A stretch of DNA of 8,741 bases from Streptomyces novaecaesareae. Lineage in GTDB: Bacteria; Actinomycetota; Actinomycetes; Streptomycetales; Streptomycetaceae. The DNA lies in NCBI RefSeq assembly GCF_000716875.1, contig NZ_JNWQ01000144.1:1-8741 (forward strand), written 5' to 3'. The translations under genes and the position numbers were made by a program. The notes under the pieces were generated by a model. It was not told the origin of the DNA. It worked only from the letters and a program-made list of their open reading frames with translations, and did no database searches. This document shows, piece after piece, positions 1-5,170 of this stretch (positions within the stretch are counted from its first letter, which is position 1; each line of letters opens with the position of its first letter).

Positions 1-257
1 CCGGGGCTTCGTTCATCCAACTCGCCGGTGTCTTCCGGGGTTTGACGCCCCGTCCGACGTTTCAAACTCTAGCCGATCCCCGCTCCGAAAAGCGAATCCA
101 GCCGCAACCCGATAAAACGAACATGCCGAATAGCGCTGAGCCGCAAAGCGTAAAAACGCAGACGCGACCCAGCCCGAGCCGGGAAGTGGTGTTTCAAGGG
201 ATTGGCCGCTCCGGGACCGTCCGCGCCGATGCGTGTCCGGTGCTCCCTGCCGAGCGA
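1..257. other. Gene-free left edge, A/T-richer than the rest
   Basis: No reading frame here has streptomycete codon usage; the long plus-strand frame crossing it is antisense to the genes that follow. Local composition is more A/T-rich (for example around 90-155) than anywhere else, which fits a regulatory region. On the minus strand it lies downstream of the kinase stop codon and carries a TAGAGT box and short GC hairpins (CGGGG/CCCCG around 40-55). I see no tRNA or mature rRNA sequence. Confidence 0.6.
40..120 (-). promoter_or_regulatory. Possible strong promoter/leader, rRNA-like, directed off the left end
   Basis: Read on the minus strand, a TAGAGT -10 hexamer (66-71) sits in the context GGATCGGCTAGAGTTTGAAA. 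From memory this resembles the repeated GGATCTGATAGAGT-GGAAAC element of streptomycete 16S rRNA upstream regions. No good -35 is visible 17-18 nt upstream, as is also common for those repeats. Transcription would leave the window at base 1. Short-read contigs often end at rRNA operons, which agrees with this being a contig edge. The resemblance is recalled, not computed; an ordinary gene promoter is the alternative. Confidence 0.3.
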
Positions 258-932
258 CTAGGAAACACTACCCCTGTCCGGCGCCGGAGGCAAACCGGCC
301 CCGGAGACGGTCCGGGTGCAGAGCGCGCGGCCGGGCTTCACGTACTCGCCGTTGGGGTGGTCGTTGCCGGTGACCCAGTGGTGGGCGGTGGCCTCGTCGC
401 GGCCGCCGTCGCGATGGCGGCTGAGCAGGCGCTCCTCGCGGACGGCGTCGTCGGTGTGCACGTACCAGAGTTCGCGCAGCAGGCGGCGGGCGTCCGGCCA
501 CGGGGTGTCGGAGGAGGCGAGGTAGTTGCCCTCGGTGATGACGAGGCGGGTGTGCGGGCGGATCACGTGGCGGGCGGCGACCGGTTCGTCCAGGGTGCGG
601 TCGAAGTCCGGGACGTAGATGTCCTGGAAGCGGTCGGCGGTGATGCGGCGCAGCAGGGCGACGTAGCCGTGGGCGTCGAAGGTGGCCGGGGCGCCCTTGC
701 GGTGGGTCAGGTCGAGGCGGTGGAGCTGGGCGCCGGAGAGGTGGAAGCCGTCGAGCGGGAGGTAGGCAGCGGTGCCGGGCCCCTCGATGCGTTCGACCTC
801 GGCGACCAGGTGGCGGGCCAGGGTGGACTTGCCGGCGCCGGGCGGGCCGGCAAGTCCGAGGATCGTACGGGCGTTGCTGCCCGGGCCGCGGAGGAAGCCG
901 AGGGCAAGGGCGGTGAGGCGGTCCTCGTTCAT
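258..932 (-). CDS. P-loop nucleoside/nucleotide kinase family protein
   Basis: A 224-aa cytoplasmic kinase of the uridine kinase/phosphoribulokinase/pantothenate kinase-like P-loop group. Visible motifs: Walker A GPPGAGKS at residues 29-36; YLPLDGFHLS at 57-66, the substrate-side Asp-Gly-Phe-His element of the uridine kinase fold; GAPATFDAHG at 80-89; IYVPDFDR at 105-112; VITEGNYL at 131-138 at the Walker B-like strand end; and a C-terminal WVTGNDHPN segment (186-194) typical of proteins annotated only as nucleoside/nucleotide kinase family. The true substrate cannot be told from sequence. The length is usual for the family. The ATG at 932 has only a weak AGGG upstream, but TAGGGT lies 6 nt before it, so the mRNA may be leaderless. 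It follows the LD-carboxypeptidase gene on the same strand after 83 nt. Confidence 0.88.
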   Translation of the reverse strand: MNEDRLTALALGFLRGPGSNARTILGLAGPPGAGKSTLARHLVAEVERIEGPGTAAYLPLDGFHLSGAQLHRLDLTHRKGAPATFDAHGYVALLRRITADRFQDIYVPDFDRTLDEPVAARHVIRPHTRLVITEGNYLASSDTPWPDARRLLRELWYVHTDDAVREERLLSRHRDGGRDEATAHHWVTGNDHPNGEYVKPGRALCTRTVSGAGLPPAPDRGSVS

Positions 933-938
933 GGCCGC

Positions 939-944
939 ACCCTA
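939..944 (-). promoter_or_regulatory. Putative -10 box (TAGGGT) of the kinase gene, leaderless type
   Basis: On the minus strand TAGGGT fits the actinobacterial TAnnnT/TAGrrT -10 consensus and ends 6 nt before the kinase ATG, so transcription would start at or next to the A of the start codon. No convincing -35 is seen 17-19 nt upstream; the sequence there is C-rich. Confidence 0.4.
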
Positions 945-982
945 CTCACCGGGCGCGCCCCCGGGGGCCGTCCTCACCGGTC

Positions 983-1018
983 CCGGTGGTGCGGTGGTCT
1001 CCGGTGGTGCGGTGGTCA
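983..1018. repeat. Two tandem 18-bp copies of CCGGTGGTGCGGTGGTC(T/A)
   Basis: Copies at 983-1000 and 1001-1018 differ only in the last base. Each is built internally from CGGTGGT blocks. The second copy ends exactly in the stop codon (minus-strand TGA, 1016-1018) of the LD-carboxypeptidase gene, so the array fills the first part of the gap to the kinase gene. It is probably a slippage product. Confidence 0.85.
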
Positions 1019-1978
1019 GAGGGGCCGCTCGGCGAGGGCGGGCAGGTCGAGGGTGAGCGTGCCGGCGTTCGCGTCGAGGAGGGCGGGGACGCCGAGCGGG
1101 ACGGTGAGGGTGGACGGGCAGTGGCCGAAGCCCAGCTCCCAGAGCACCGGTACGCCGAGGCCGCCGAGCCGGTCGAGCATCACCTCGCGGACCCGCTCGG
1201 GCCTTCCGCAGCCCTCCCAGGAGCCGAGGGCTATGCCGGCCACGCCGTCGAGGGCTCCGGAGCGCAGGAACTGGGTAAGGAGGCGGTCCAACTGGTACGG
1301 GTGCTCGTTCACGTCTTCGAGTACGAGGATGCTGCCCGCGTACGAGGGCCGGGCGGCGGGGGTGCCACGCTCGGCGGCGAGGACGTGGACGCAGCCTCCG
1401 GCCGTGACGCCGCGGGCCCGGCCGGGGACGAGCGGTTCGGCGGTGGGCGAGGTGAGGACCGTGGTGGCGGCGGGGTCGAAGAGGGTGCGGCGCAGGTGCT
1501 CGGCGGTGGGGCCGTCGGAGACGAAGGAGGCGCCGGTGGCCAGCGGGCCGTACAGGGTGGCGAGGCCGAGGTGCCGGGCGAAGGCCTCGTGCAGGGAGCT
1601 GACGTCGCTGAAGCCGATGAAGGGCTTGGGCCGGGCGGTGCGCATCGCCGTCCAGTCGAGCAGGTCGACCATCCGGTGCACGCCGTAGCCGCCGCGGGCG
1701 CAGATGACGGCGTCGACGGTGGGGTCGAGCCAGGCGGACTGGAGGTCGGCGGCGCGGTCGGCGTCGGTGCCGGCCAGGTAGCCGAGCGTGGGGTGGGTGT
1801 CGAGGACGTGCGGGGCGACGGTGACGCGCAGGCCCCAGGAGCGGAGGATCGCGCAGCCGGCGGTGAGGCGTTCGGGTTCGATCGGGCCGCTGGTGGCGAC
1901 GACGGCGATGTGGTCGCCGGGGCGCAGCTGCGGCGGGCGGGTCAGCCCCTGGCCGGGAGTGGTCGGGTGCTGGTCCAT
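1016..1978 (-). CDS. LD-carboxypeptidase, peptidase family S66 (LdcA/MccF-like)
   Basis: A 320-aa serine peptidase of family S66. LdcA members cut the L,D bond of tetrapeptide stems during peptidoglycan recycling; MccF members cleave microcin C-type acyl-adenylates and give immunity. Seen: the N-terminal LRPGDHIAVVATSGP block; ARGGYG at residues 94-99; nucleophile elbow GFSD with Ser124; LEDVNE with Glu221; FGHCPS with His286. These match the Ser/Glu/His triad and closely match its numbering in P. aeruginosa LdcA (115/217/285, from memory). No signal peptide, so cytoplasmic. Start: the ATG at 1978 has AAAGG 11 nt upstream. A GTG at 2020 with GAGG 6 nt upstream would add 14 Arg/Pro-rich residues and cannot be excluded. 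LdcA and MccF roles cannot be separated by eye. Confidence 0.92.
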   Translation of the reverse strand: MDQHPTTPGQGLTRPPQLRPGDHIAVVATSGPIEPERLTAGCAILRSWGLRVTVAPHVLDTHPTLGYLAGTDADRAADLQSAWLDPTVDAVICARGGYGVHRMVDLLDWTAMRTARPKPFIGFSDVSSLHEAFARHLGLATLYGPLATGASFVSDGPTAEHLRRTLFDPAATTVLTSPTAEPLVPGRARGVTAGGCVHVLAAERGTPAARPSYAGSILVLEDVNEHPYQLDRLLTQFLRSGALDGVAGIALGSWEGCGRPERVREVMLDRLGGLGVPVLWELGFGHCPSTLTVPLGVPALLDANAGTLTLDLPALAERPL

Positions 1979-2020
1979 GGGCCGGGCCGCCTTTCGGGCG
2001 CGGGGGCGGGAGGGGTTCAC

Positions 2021-2132
2021 GGGCGGCCTCGGTGTGTTCGCGGCCGCCCGTGACGATATGCCCTCGCGTCAACCGGCCGATGTCTGCGGGTCGGTGTCCT
2101 CCGGTCGGTGGGTGTGGCGGGGCGGGGGCTCT
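2021..2132. other. Intergenic gap between trpS and the LD-carboxypeptidase gene
   Basis: Same-strand gap after the trpS stop codon. On the minus strand it contains a TTGACG (2067-2072) that could be a -35 element for the LD-carboxypeptidase gene, but there is no good -10 at 16-18 nt, and a GAGG ribosome site before the alternative GTG start at 2020. No clear terminator hairpin with a T run is seen after trpS, so read-through is possible. Confidence 0.4.
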
Positions 2133-3203
2133 TCAGATCGCCCCCATCACCTCCCGGACCTCGGCGAGGGTGGCGTCGGCGACGGCGTTGGCGCGCTCGG
2201 CGCCGTCGTGCAGGACCTGCCGCAGGTGGCCGCGGTCGGCGGCGAGTTCGGCGCGGCGGGCGCGCATCGGGCGGAGGTACTCGTTGACGGACTCGGTGAC
2301 GGTGCGCTTGAGCGCGGCGGCGCCGCCGTCGCCGATCTCCTCGGCGACGGCCTCGGGGGCGCGGTCCTGGCAGAGCGCGGCGAGCAGGACGAGGCCGGCG
2401 ACCCCGGGGCGGTCGACCGGGTCGTAGTCGATGTGCCGGTCGGCGTCGGTCCTGGCGGCGCGGATGATCCGGGCGGTCTCGTCCTCGGTGGCGCCGAGGG
2501 GGATGGCGTTGCCCCGGCTCTTGCTCATCTTGCCGCCGTCGGTGCCGAGCAGCATCGGGGCGTCCGAGAGCAGGGCCTGCGGGAGGGGGAAGACGACGCT
2601 GCCGTCGGCGTGCGGGTAGCGCTCGTTGAAGCGGCGGGCGACGGTGCGGGCGACTTCGAGGTGGGGCAGCTGGTCCTGGCCGACCGGGACGAGGTCGGCC
2701 TTGCAGAAGAGGATGTCGGCGGCCTGGTGGACGGGGTAGGTGAACATCAGCCCGCTGACGGCGGACTGGCGGGAGTGGGCGATCTCGTCCTTGACGGTGG
2801 GGTTGCGGCTCAGTTCGGCGACGCTGACCAGGCTGAGGAAGGGCAGCAGCAGCTGGTTGAGGGCGGGGACGGCGCTGTGCGCGAAGATCGTGGCCCGCTC
2901 GGGGTCGAGGCCGGCCGCGAGGTAGTCGAGGACGAGGCTCTCGGTGTGTTCGGCCAGCCGGTCGGCGATGTCGCGGTCGGTGATGACCTGGTAGTCGGCG
3001 ACCACGACGAACATGTCGACGCCCTGGTCCTGCAGGAGGACGCGGTTGCGCAGGGTGCCGAAGTAGTGGCCGAGGTGGAGCGGGCCGGTGGGACGGTCCC
3101 CGGTGAGGACGCGGTGGGCGGTCGGGTCGTCGGTGAGAACGGGAGCACCGGCGGCAGCAGCGTCAGGGGCGGTGGCGGTGATGGTGATGATCTCGGCGGT
3201 CAA
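2133..3203 (-). CDS. trpS: Tryptophanyl-tRNA synthetase, likely the auxiliary attenuator-controlled form (TrpRS1-like)
   Basis: A 356-aa class I aminoacyl-tRNA synthetase that charges tRNA-Trp. Seen: HIGH-equivalent PLHLGHYFG at residues 41-49, KMSKS loop GGKMSKSRGN at 223-232, and the Trp-pocket/dimer blocks LSRNPTVKDE (131-140), FTYPVHQAADILF (154-166) and VPVGQDQLPHLE (172-183). Start: TTG at 3203, with GAGGAGG 4 nt upstream. The only longer start, ATG at 3293, falls inside the terminator hairpin and would add 30 Pro/Arg-rich residues. Compared from memory with Geobacillus TrpRS, pocket residues Gln9 and His43 correspond to Arg37 and Gln72 here. That fits the indolmycin-resistant auxiliary class of S. 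coelicolor more than the housekeeping enzyme. Resistance itself is inferred. Expression is probably set by the Trp-codon attenuator directly upstream. Confidence 0.95.
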   Translation of the reverse strand: MTAEIITITATAPDAAAAGAPVLTDDPTAHRVLTGDRPTGPLHLGHYFGTLRNRVLLQDQGVDMFVVVADYQVITDRDIADRLAEHTESLVLDYLAAGLDPERATIFAHSAVPALNQLLLPFLSLVSVAELSRNPTVKDEIAHSRQSAVSGLMFTYPVHQAADILFCKADLVPVGQDQLPHLEVARTVARRFNERYPHADGSVVFPLPQALLSDAPMLLGTDGGKMSKSRGNAIPLGATEDETARIIRAARTDADRHIDYDPVDRPGVAGLVLLAALCQDRAPEAVAEEIGDGGAAALKRTVTESVNEYLRPMRARRAELAADRGHLRQVLHDGAERANAVADATLAEVREVMGAI

Positions 3204-3271
3204 GGTTCCTCCTCGGTACGGCGGTGGTCGCGGCCGTCCGGGGCGAGGGGCCCGTCCCGCATGGAGCGGGG

Positions 3272-3307
3272 AAAACGCGACAGGGCCGTCCATCCCGGAC
3301 GGCCCTG
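3272..3307 (-). terminator. Intrinsic terminator of the trpS attenuator (arms 3 and 4)
   Basis: On the minus strand CAGGGCCGTCC (3307-3297), loop GGGAT, then GGACGGCCCTG (3291-3281) form a perfect 11-bp GC-rich stem, followed after a TCGCG spacer by TTTT (3275-3272). It lies between the leader peptide and trpS, so it would stop transcription before the synthetase gene unless arm 3 is captured by arm 2. Confidence 0.85.
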
Positions 3308-3350
3308 GTCAGGCGAGTGCTGGTGGCCGTCCTAGGACGGCCACCAGCAC
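3281..3350 (-). promoter_or_regulatory. trp-type ribosome-mediated transcription attenuator controlling trpS
   Basis: Four arms are seen on the minus strand. Arm 1, GTGCTGGTGGCCGTCC (3350-3335), contains the leader Trp codons. Arm 2, GGACGGCCACCAGCAC (3332-3317), is its perfect 16-bp complement, with the leader stop codon at the turn. Arm 3 is CAGGGCCGTCC and arm 4 is GGACGGCCCTG, the terminator. GGCCGTCC recurs in arms 1 and 3 and its complement GGACGGCC in arms 2 and 4, so arm 2 can pair with arm 3 over 8 bp (3332-3325 with 3304-3297) and preclude the terminator. By the standard model, stalling at Trp codons 9-10 exposes arm 2, the antiterminator forms and trpS is expressed; with ample charged tRNA the ribosome reaches the stop and the terminator forms. 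S. coelicolor trpRS1 is known to be regulated this way. Confidence 0.88.
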
Positions 3351-3370
3351 AGGCCCACGAAGCGCTTCAT
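3332..3370 (-). CDS. trpS leader peptide (MKRFVGLCWWPS) with tandem Trp codons
   Basis: A 12-codon ORF: ATG at 3370-3368, Trp codons TGG TGG at 3346-3341, TAG at 3334-3332. It is a sensor, not a functional peptide: its translation reports charged tRNA-Trp. The Trp codons and stop lie inside a perfect 34-nt palindrome that forms hairpin 1:2 of the attenuator, and trpS begins about 130 nt downstream of the stop. There is no Shine-Dalgarno sequence at a usable distance (GGAGG lies about 20 nt upstream), but TACGCT ends 7 nt before the ATG, so a leaderless transcript is likely. Two adjacent Trp codons in 12, placed in the arm of alternative hairpins, make chance very unlikely. Confidence 0.88.
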   Translation of the reverse strand: MKRFVGLCWWPS

Positions 3371-3623
3371 GCGTGAAAGCGTACGTCAGTCCTCCACCAC
3401 GAGCACTGTCCTCCCCGCCAAGCCCACCCGGGGCGGGTACGGCAGCCCCAGCTCGACCAACCAGGACGCGGTACTGGGCGGCGCGCTCTGGAAGACGCTC
3501 GGCGCGGTCAAGTCCGGTCAGGCCCGGCCGGTTTCGGACGAGACCTGGTTCCTCGGGCTCGGGGTCATGGCGGCCAACGCGGTGCTCTCCGACCTCAAGG
3601 GGTTCGTCGCTCCCGGAAGTTGA
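3369..3623 (+). CDS. Small hypothetical protein divergent from the trpS leader
   Basis: An 84-aa frame with no family I recognise. From about codon 14 on, nearly every codon ends in G or C, so at least residues 15-84 look like real coding sequence. The first 13 codons are atypical because they overlap the leader promoter. Composition: a Ser/Thr/Pro-rich N-terminus, then a segment around 33-84 (DAVLGGALWKTLGAV, ETWFLGLGVMAANAVLSDLKG) that could form two amphipathic or weakly hydrophobic helices. No signal peptide or catalytic motif. The ATG overlaps the leader ATG on the other strand (CATG) and has no clear ribosome site; an in-frame TAG at 3333-3335 rules out an earlier start. An unrecognised downstream start is possible. 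Confidence 0.55.
   Translation: MRESVRQSSTTSTVLPAKPTRGGYGSPSSTNQDAVLGGALWKTLGAVKSGQARPVSDETWFLGLGVMAANAVLSDLKGFVAPGS
3378..3383 (-). promoter_or_regulatory. Putative -10 box (TACGCT) for the trpS leader transcript
   Basis: TACGCT on the minus strand fits TAnnnT and is followed by 7 nt and then the leader ATG, placing the transcription start at the A of ATG. No recognisable -35 is present at 17-18 nt. The box lies inside the 5' part of the divergent small ORF, whose first codons have unusually many A/T third positions. Confidence 0.5.
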
Positions 3624-3726
3624 TCCGGGGCGGTGAGTGCGGCAGGTGGGGCGACACGGCGGCGGGGCCACCCTGCGATCGCGGGGGCGTCGCGGTGATC
3701 TCCCGTCGCCTGCACCGTGGTTGCGC

Positions 3727-3770
3727 GGTGGTCCGGCGGTGGCCCGGCGGTGGCCCGGCGGTGGTCTCGC
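3727..3770. repeat. Four tandem 11-bp units, GGTGG(T/C)CCGGC
   Basis: Units at 3727-3737 (GGTGGTCCGGC), 3738-3748 and 3749-3759 (both GGTGGCCCGGC) and 3760-3770 (GGTGGTCTCGC). The last unit begins an inverted repeat, GGTGGT (3760-3765) with ACCACC (3775-3780). The 11-bp phasing, about one helical turn, would suit a protein-binding array upstream of the 3852 gene, but simple slippage in GC-rich DNA explains it as well. Confidence 0.8.
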
Positions 3771-3792
3771 GCACACCACCTGGTTTCGACGC

Positions 3793-3821
3793 TTGGAGCT
3801 GGTCGCGCCGTGCGGCAGGAT
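3793..3821 (+). promoter_or_regulatory. Putative vegetative promoter of the 417-aa protein gene
   Basis: TTGGAG (3793-3798), a 17-nt spacer, then CAGGAT (3816-3821), close to the streptomycete HrdB consensus TTGACr-N17-TAGrrT. The start site would be near 3828, leaving a short leader that contains GAAGGG (3839-3844) 7 nt before the ATG at 3852. Confidence 0.5.
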
Positions 3822-3851
3822 CGTCGGGACCGTCCCCCGAAGGGCCCGCCG

Positions 3852-5105
3852 ATGAGCTCGCTCCACCCCGCCCCGACCGACCCGTCCGTGCCCGGCCCGC
3901 CCGGGCACAGCGCCGGGTCGTCGCCCCCGCCCGCCGTGACCGGGCCGCCCACCGCGCCCGGCCCGGTCTGCTCGATCGCGACCGCCGTCGAGGCCGGCCC
4001 GGCCGCGCCCGGTTCCTCGGACGGGGTGATCCGCCAGGGCTGCACGCCCCGCCACGACTCGGTGCCACAGCCGCGCAGCAGGGACGACGCGCAGACGTAC
4101 GGGCTCCCCAAGACGACCGTCACGGCGGACACAGTCTCGGATTCGGTCTCGGTCTCGGTCTCGGACTCTGGCACGGACACGGACTCGGCTGAGGCACTGG
4201 CCCAGGCCCCGGTGGCGGACGGCGATCCGACCGCGGTGCGCTTGCGGGCAGCGTTCGCCGAACGACTGCGGGCTGCACGCTCCCAGGGCCGTTCGATCAC
4301 GGAGCTGGCGGATGCGTGCCGGCGGCCGGTCGCGGAGGTACGGGCGCTGCTCGGCGAGGAAGCCGATGAAGCCGAGGCGGGCGAGGAAACCGGAAGCGTA
4401 GACGGGACCGGGAACAGGAACGGGACCGGAGCCGAGGTCGGCTTCATCCGGTTCCGGCCGGCCGCCGTACCCCCGCCGGCCGGACCGTCCGTACCGGCGC
4501 CGCGTACGGCACGCGAAGAGCTCCGGACCCTCGGCTCCCGGCGACCGTCGCCCTCGCGCCGGCTGCGCCGGATGCACCCGCAGGCAGCCCCGGCCGGGCA
4601 GGAGGCGACCGCACGGGAGACGGCCGCGACCAGCCCCACCGGAGTGGACCCGCACTCCACCGCCACCTGGACGGGTGAACTCGCCGGTGCGGCGGGGACG
4701 GTGGCGGACCAGGCGCCGTTCGGGGCCGACGCCGCCACCGCGGTCGTTCCCGGCACCGAGGCCTCCCGGGCCGAACCGCCGCTCGGCATCCTGATCGGTG
4801 GCAGCCCCGGCCAGCCCGAGGCCGTCGGCCGGCCGGAGGAACGCGCGCCGGTCCGGGTGGTGGCCGAGCCGGTCCGGGTCGGACGGGGCACCAGCCTGGT
4901 GGTGCTGCCCTCCTGGCGCCCCGCCATCGCCGTCTCGGTGCCCACCGAGCAGCTGCTGTCCGCGACCGGGCTCCGGTTCGAGCAACTCGCCGGCACCCGG
5001 CTGACGGTGTTGATGAACCCCAGCGCGCTGCACGACCGGGAACTGGAACTGCACGGCTGGGCGCCCGGCCCGACCGGGCGCGGCCGACGCGCCGGGCGCC
5101 CGTAG
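3852..5105 (+). CDS. Uncharacterised 417-aa protein with HTH-like segment and low-complexity regions
   Basis: No family recognised. Start: ATG at 3852 with GAAGGG 7 nt upstream and a promoter-like pair before that; a frame extension upstream would only add the translated repeat array. Order: a Pro/Gly/Ala-rich disordered N-terminus (1-90); a Val/Ser/Asp/Thr run, VSDSVSVSVSDSGTDTDS (95-112), from a hexameric DNA repeat; a charged helical segment 128-170 (RLRAAFAERLRAA, then ITELADACRRPVAEVRALLGEE) that reads like a helix-turn-helix; an acidic stretch and a Gly/Thr/Asn linker; a disordered Ala/Pro-rich middle (200-330); and an ordered C-terminus 346-402 (TSLVVLPSWRPAIAVSVP, then LTVLMNPSALHDRELELHGW). 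No signal peptide or membrane segment. A DNA-binding regulator is a guess from the HTH-like part. High GC3 throughout supports it being real. Confidence 0.75.
   Translation: MSSLHPAPTDPSVPGPPGHSAGSSPPPAVTGPPTAPGPVCSIATAVEAGPAAPGSSDGVIRQGCTPRHDSVPQPRSRDDAQTYGLPKTTVTADTVSDSVSVSVSDSGTDTDSAEALAQAPVADGDPTAVRLRAAFAERLRAARSQGRSITELADACRRPVAEVRALLGEEADEAEAGEETGSVDGTGNRNGTGAEVGFIRFRPAAVPPPAGPSVPAPRTAREELRTLGSRRPSPSRRLRRMHPQAAPAGQEATARETAATSPTGVDPHSTATWTGELAGAAGTVADQAPFGADAATAVVPGTEASRAEPPLGILIGGSPGQPEAVGRPEERAPVRVVAEPVRVGRGTSLVVLPSWRPAIAVSVPTEQLLSATGLRFEQLAGTRLTVLMNPSALHDRELELHGWAPGPTGRGRRAGRP
4131..4190 (+). repeat. Intragenic hexamer-type repeat (GTCTCG/GACTCG/GACACG)
   Basis: A run of related six-base units inside the 3852-5105 gene, including three successive GTCTCG units. 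It encodes alternating Val/Asp and Ser/Thr (residues about 94-112). The period is a multiple of three, so length changes would keep the frame. Probably a variable-length linker. Confidence 0.75.
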
Positions 5106-5110
5106 CCGCT

Positions 5111-5170
5111 CCGCGGGGCCCGCGGCAGGAGGCGGCCGGGTCGTCGGCAGTCGGCGGCTACCCGACGACC
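5111..5170. terminator. Possible bidirectional terminator between convergent genes
   Basis: Between the stop codons of the convergent 417-aa protein and Nudix genes: a small hairpin CCGCGG-GGC-CCGCGG (5111-5125), then GGTCGTCGG (5139-5147) paired with CCGACGACC (5162-5170) across a 14-nt loop. The second arm includes the last Nudix codons. There is no T run, as is common for streptomycete terminators, so support is structural only. Confidence 0.4.

Larger units (their letters stand above)
3624..3851. other. 228-bp intergenic region with repeats and a promoter
   Basis: No reading frame here looks coding. It holds a four-unit 11-bp tandem repeat (3727-3770), a dyad GGTGGT-N9-ACCACC (3760-3780) and a likely promoter for the next gene (3793-3821). 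The first 100 bases hold nothing I can name. Confidence 0.5.

Noticed and set aside
42..1688. A 548-codon open frame on the plus strand
   Set aside because: Antisense to the kinase and LD-carboxypeptidase genes, which carry complete family motifs; no motif of its own.
3204..3293. An N-terminal extension of TrpRS from the ATG at 3293
   Set aside because: It would start inside the terminator stem, adds 30 Pro/Arg-rich residues absent from the family, and ignores the GAGGAGG site before the TTG at 3203.
1788..3335. A 515-codon open frame on the plus strand
   Set aside because: Antisense to trpS and composed of Gly/Val/Ala/Asp-rich shadow sequence.
3281..3350. The two palindromes as transposon ends or an attachment site
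   Set aside because: Their position over the Trp codons and before trpS, and their mutual complementarity, fit an attenuator. There is no transposase or integrase nearby.
3204..3370. A T-box riboswitch upstream of trpS
   Set aside because: No T-box core sequence or Stem I features are seen, and the leader peptide with alternative hairpins accounts for the region fully.
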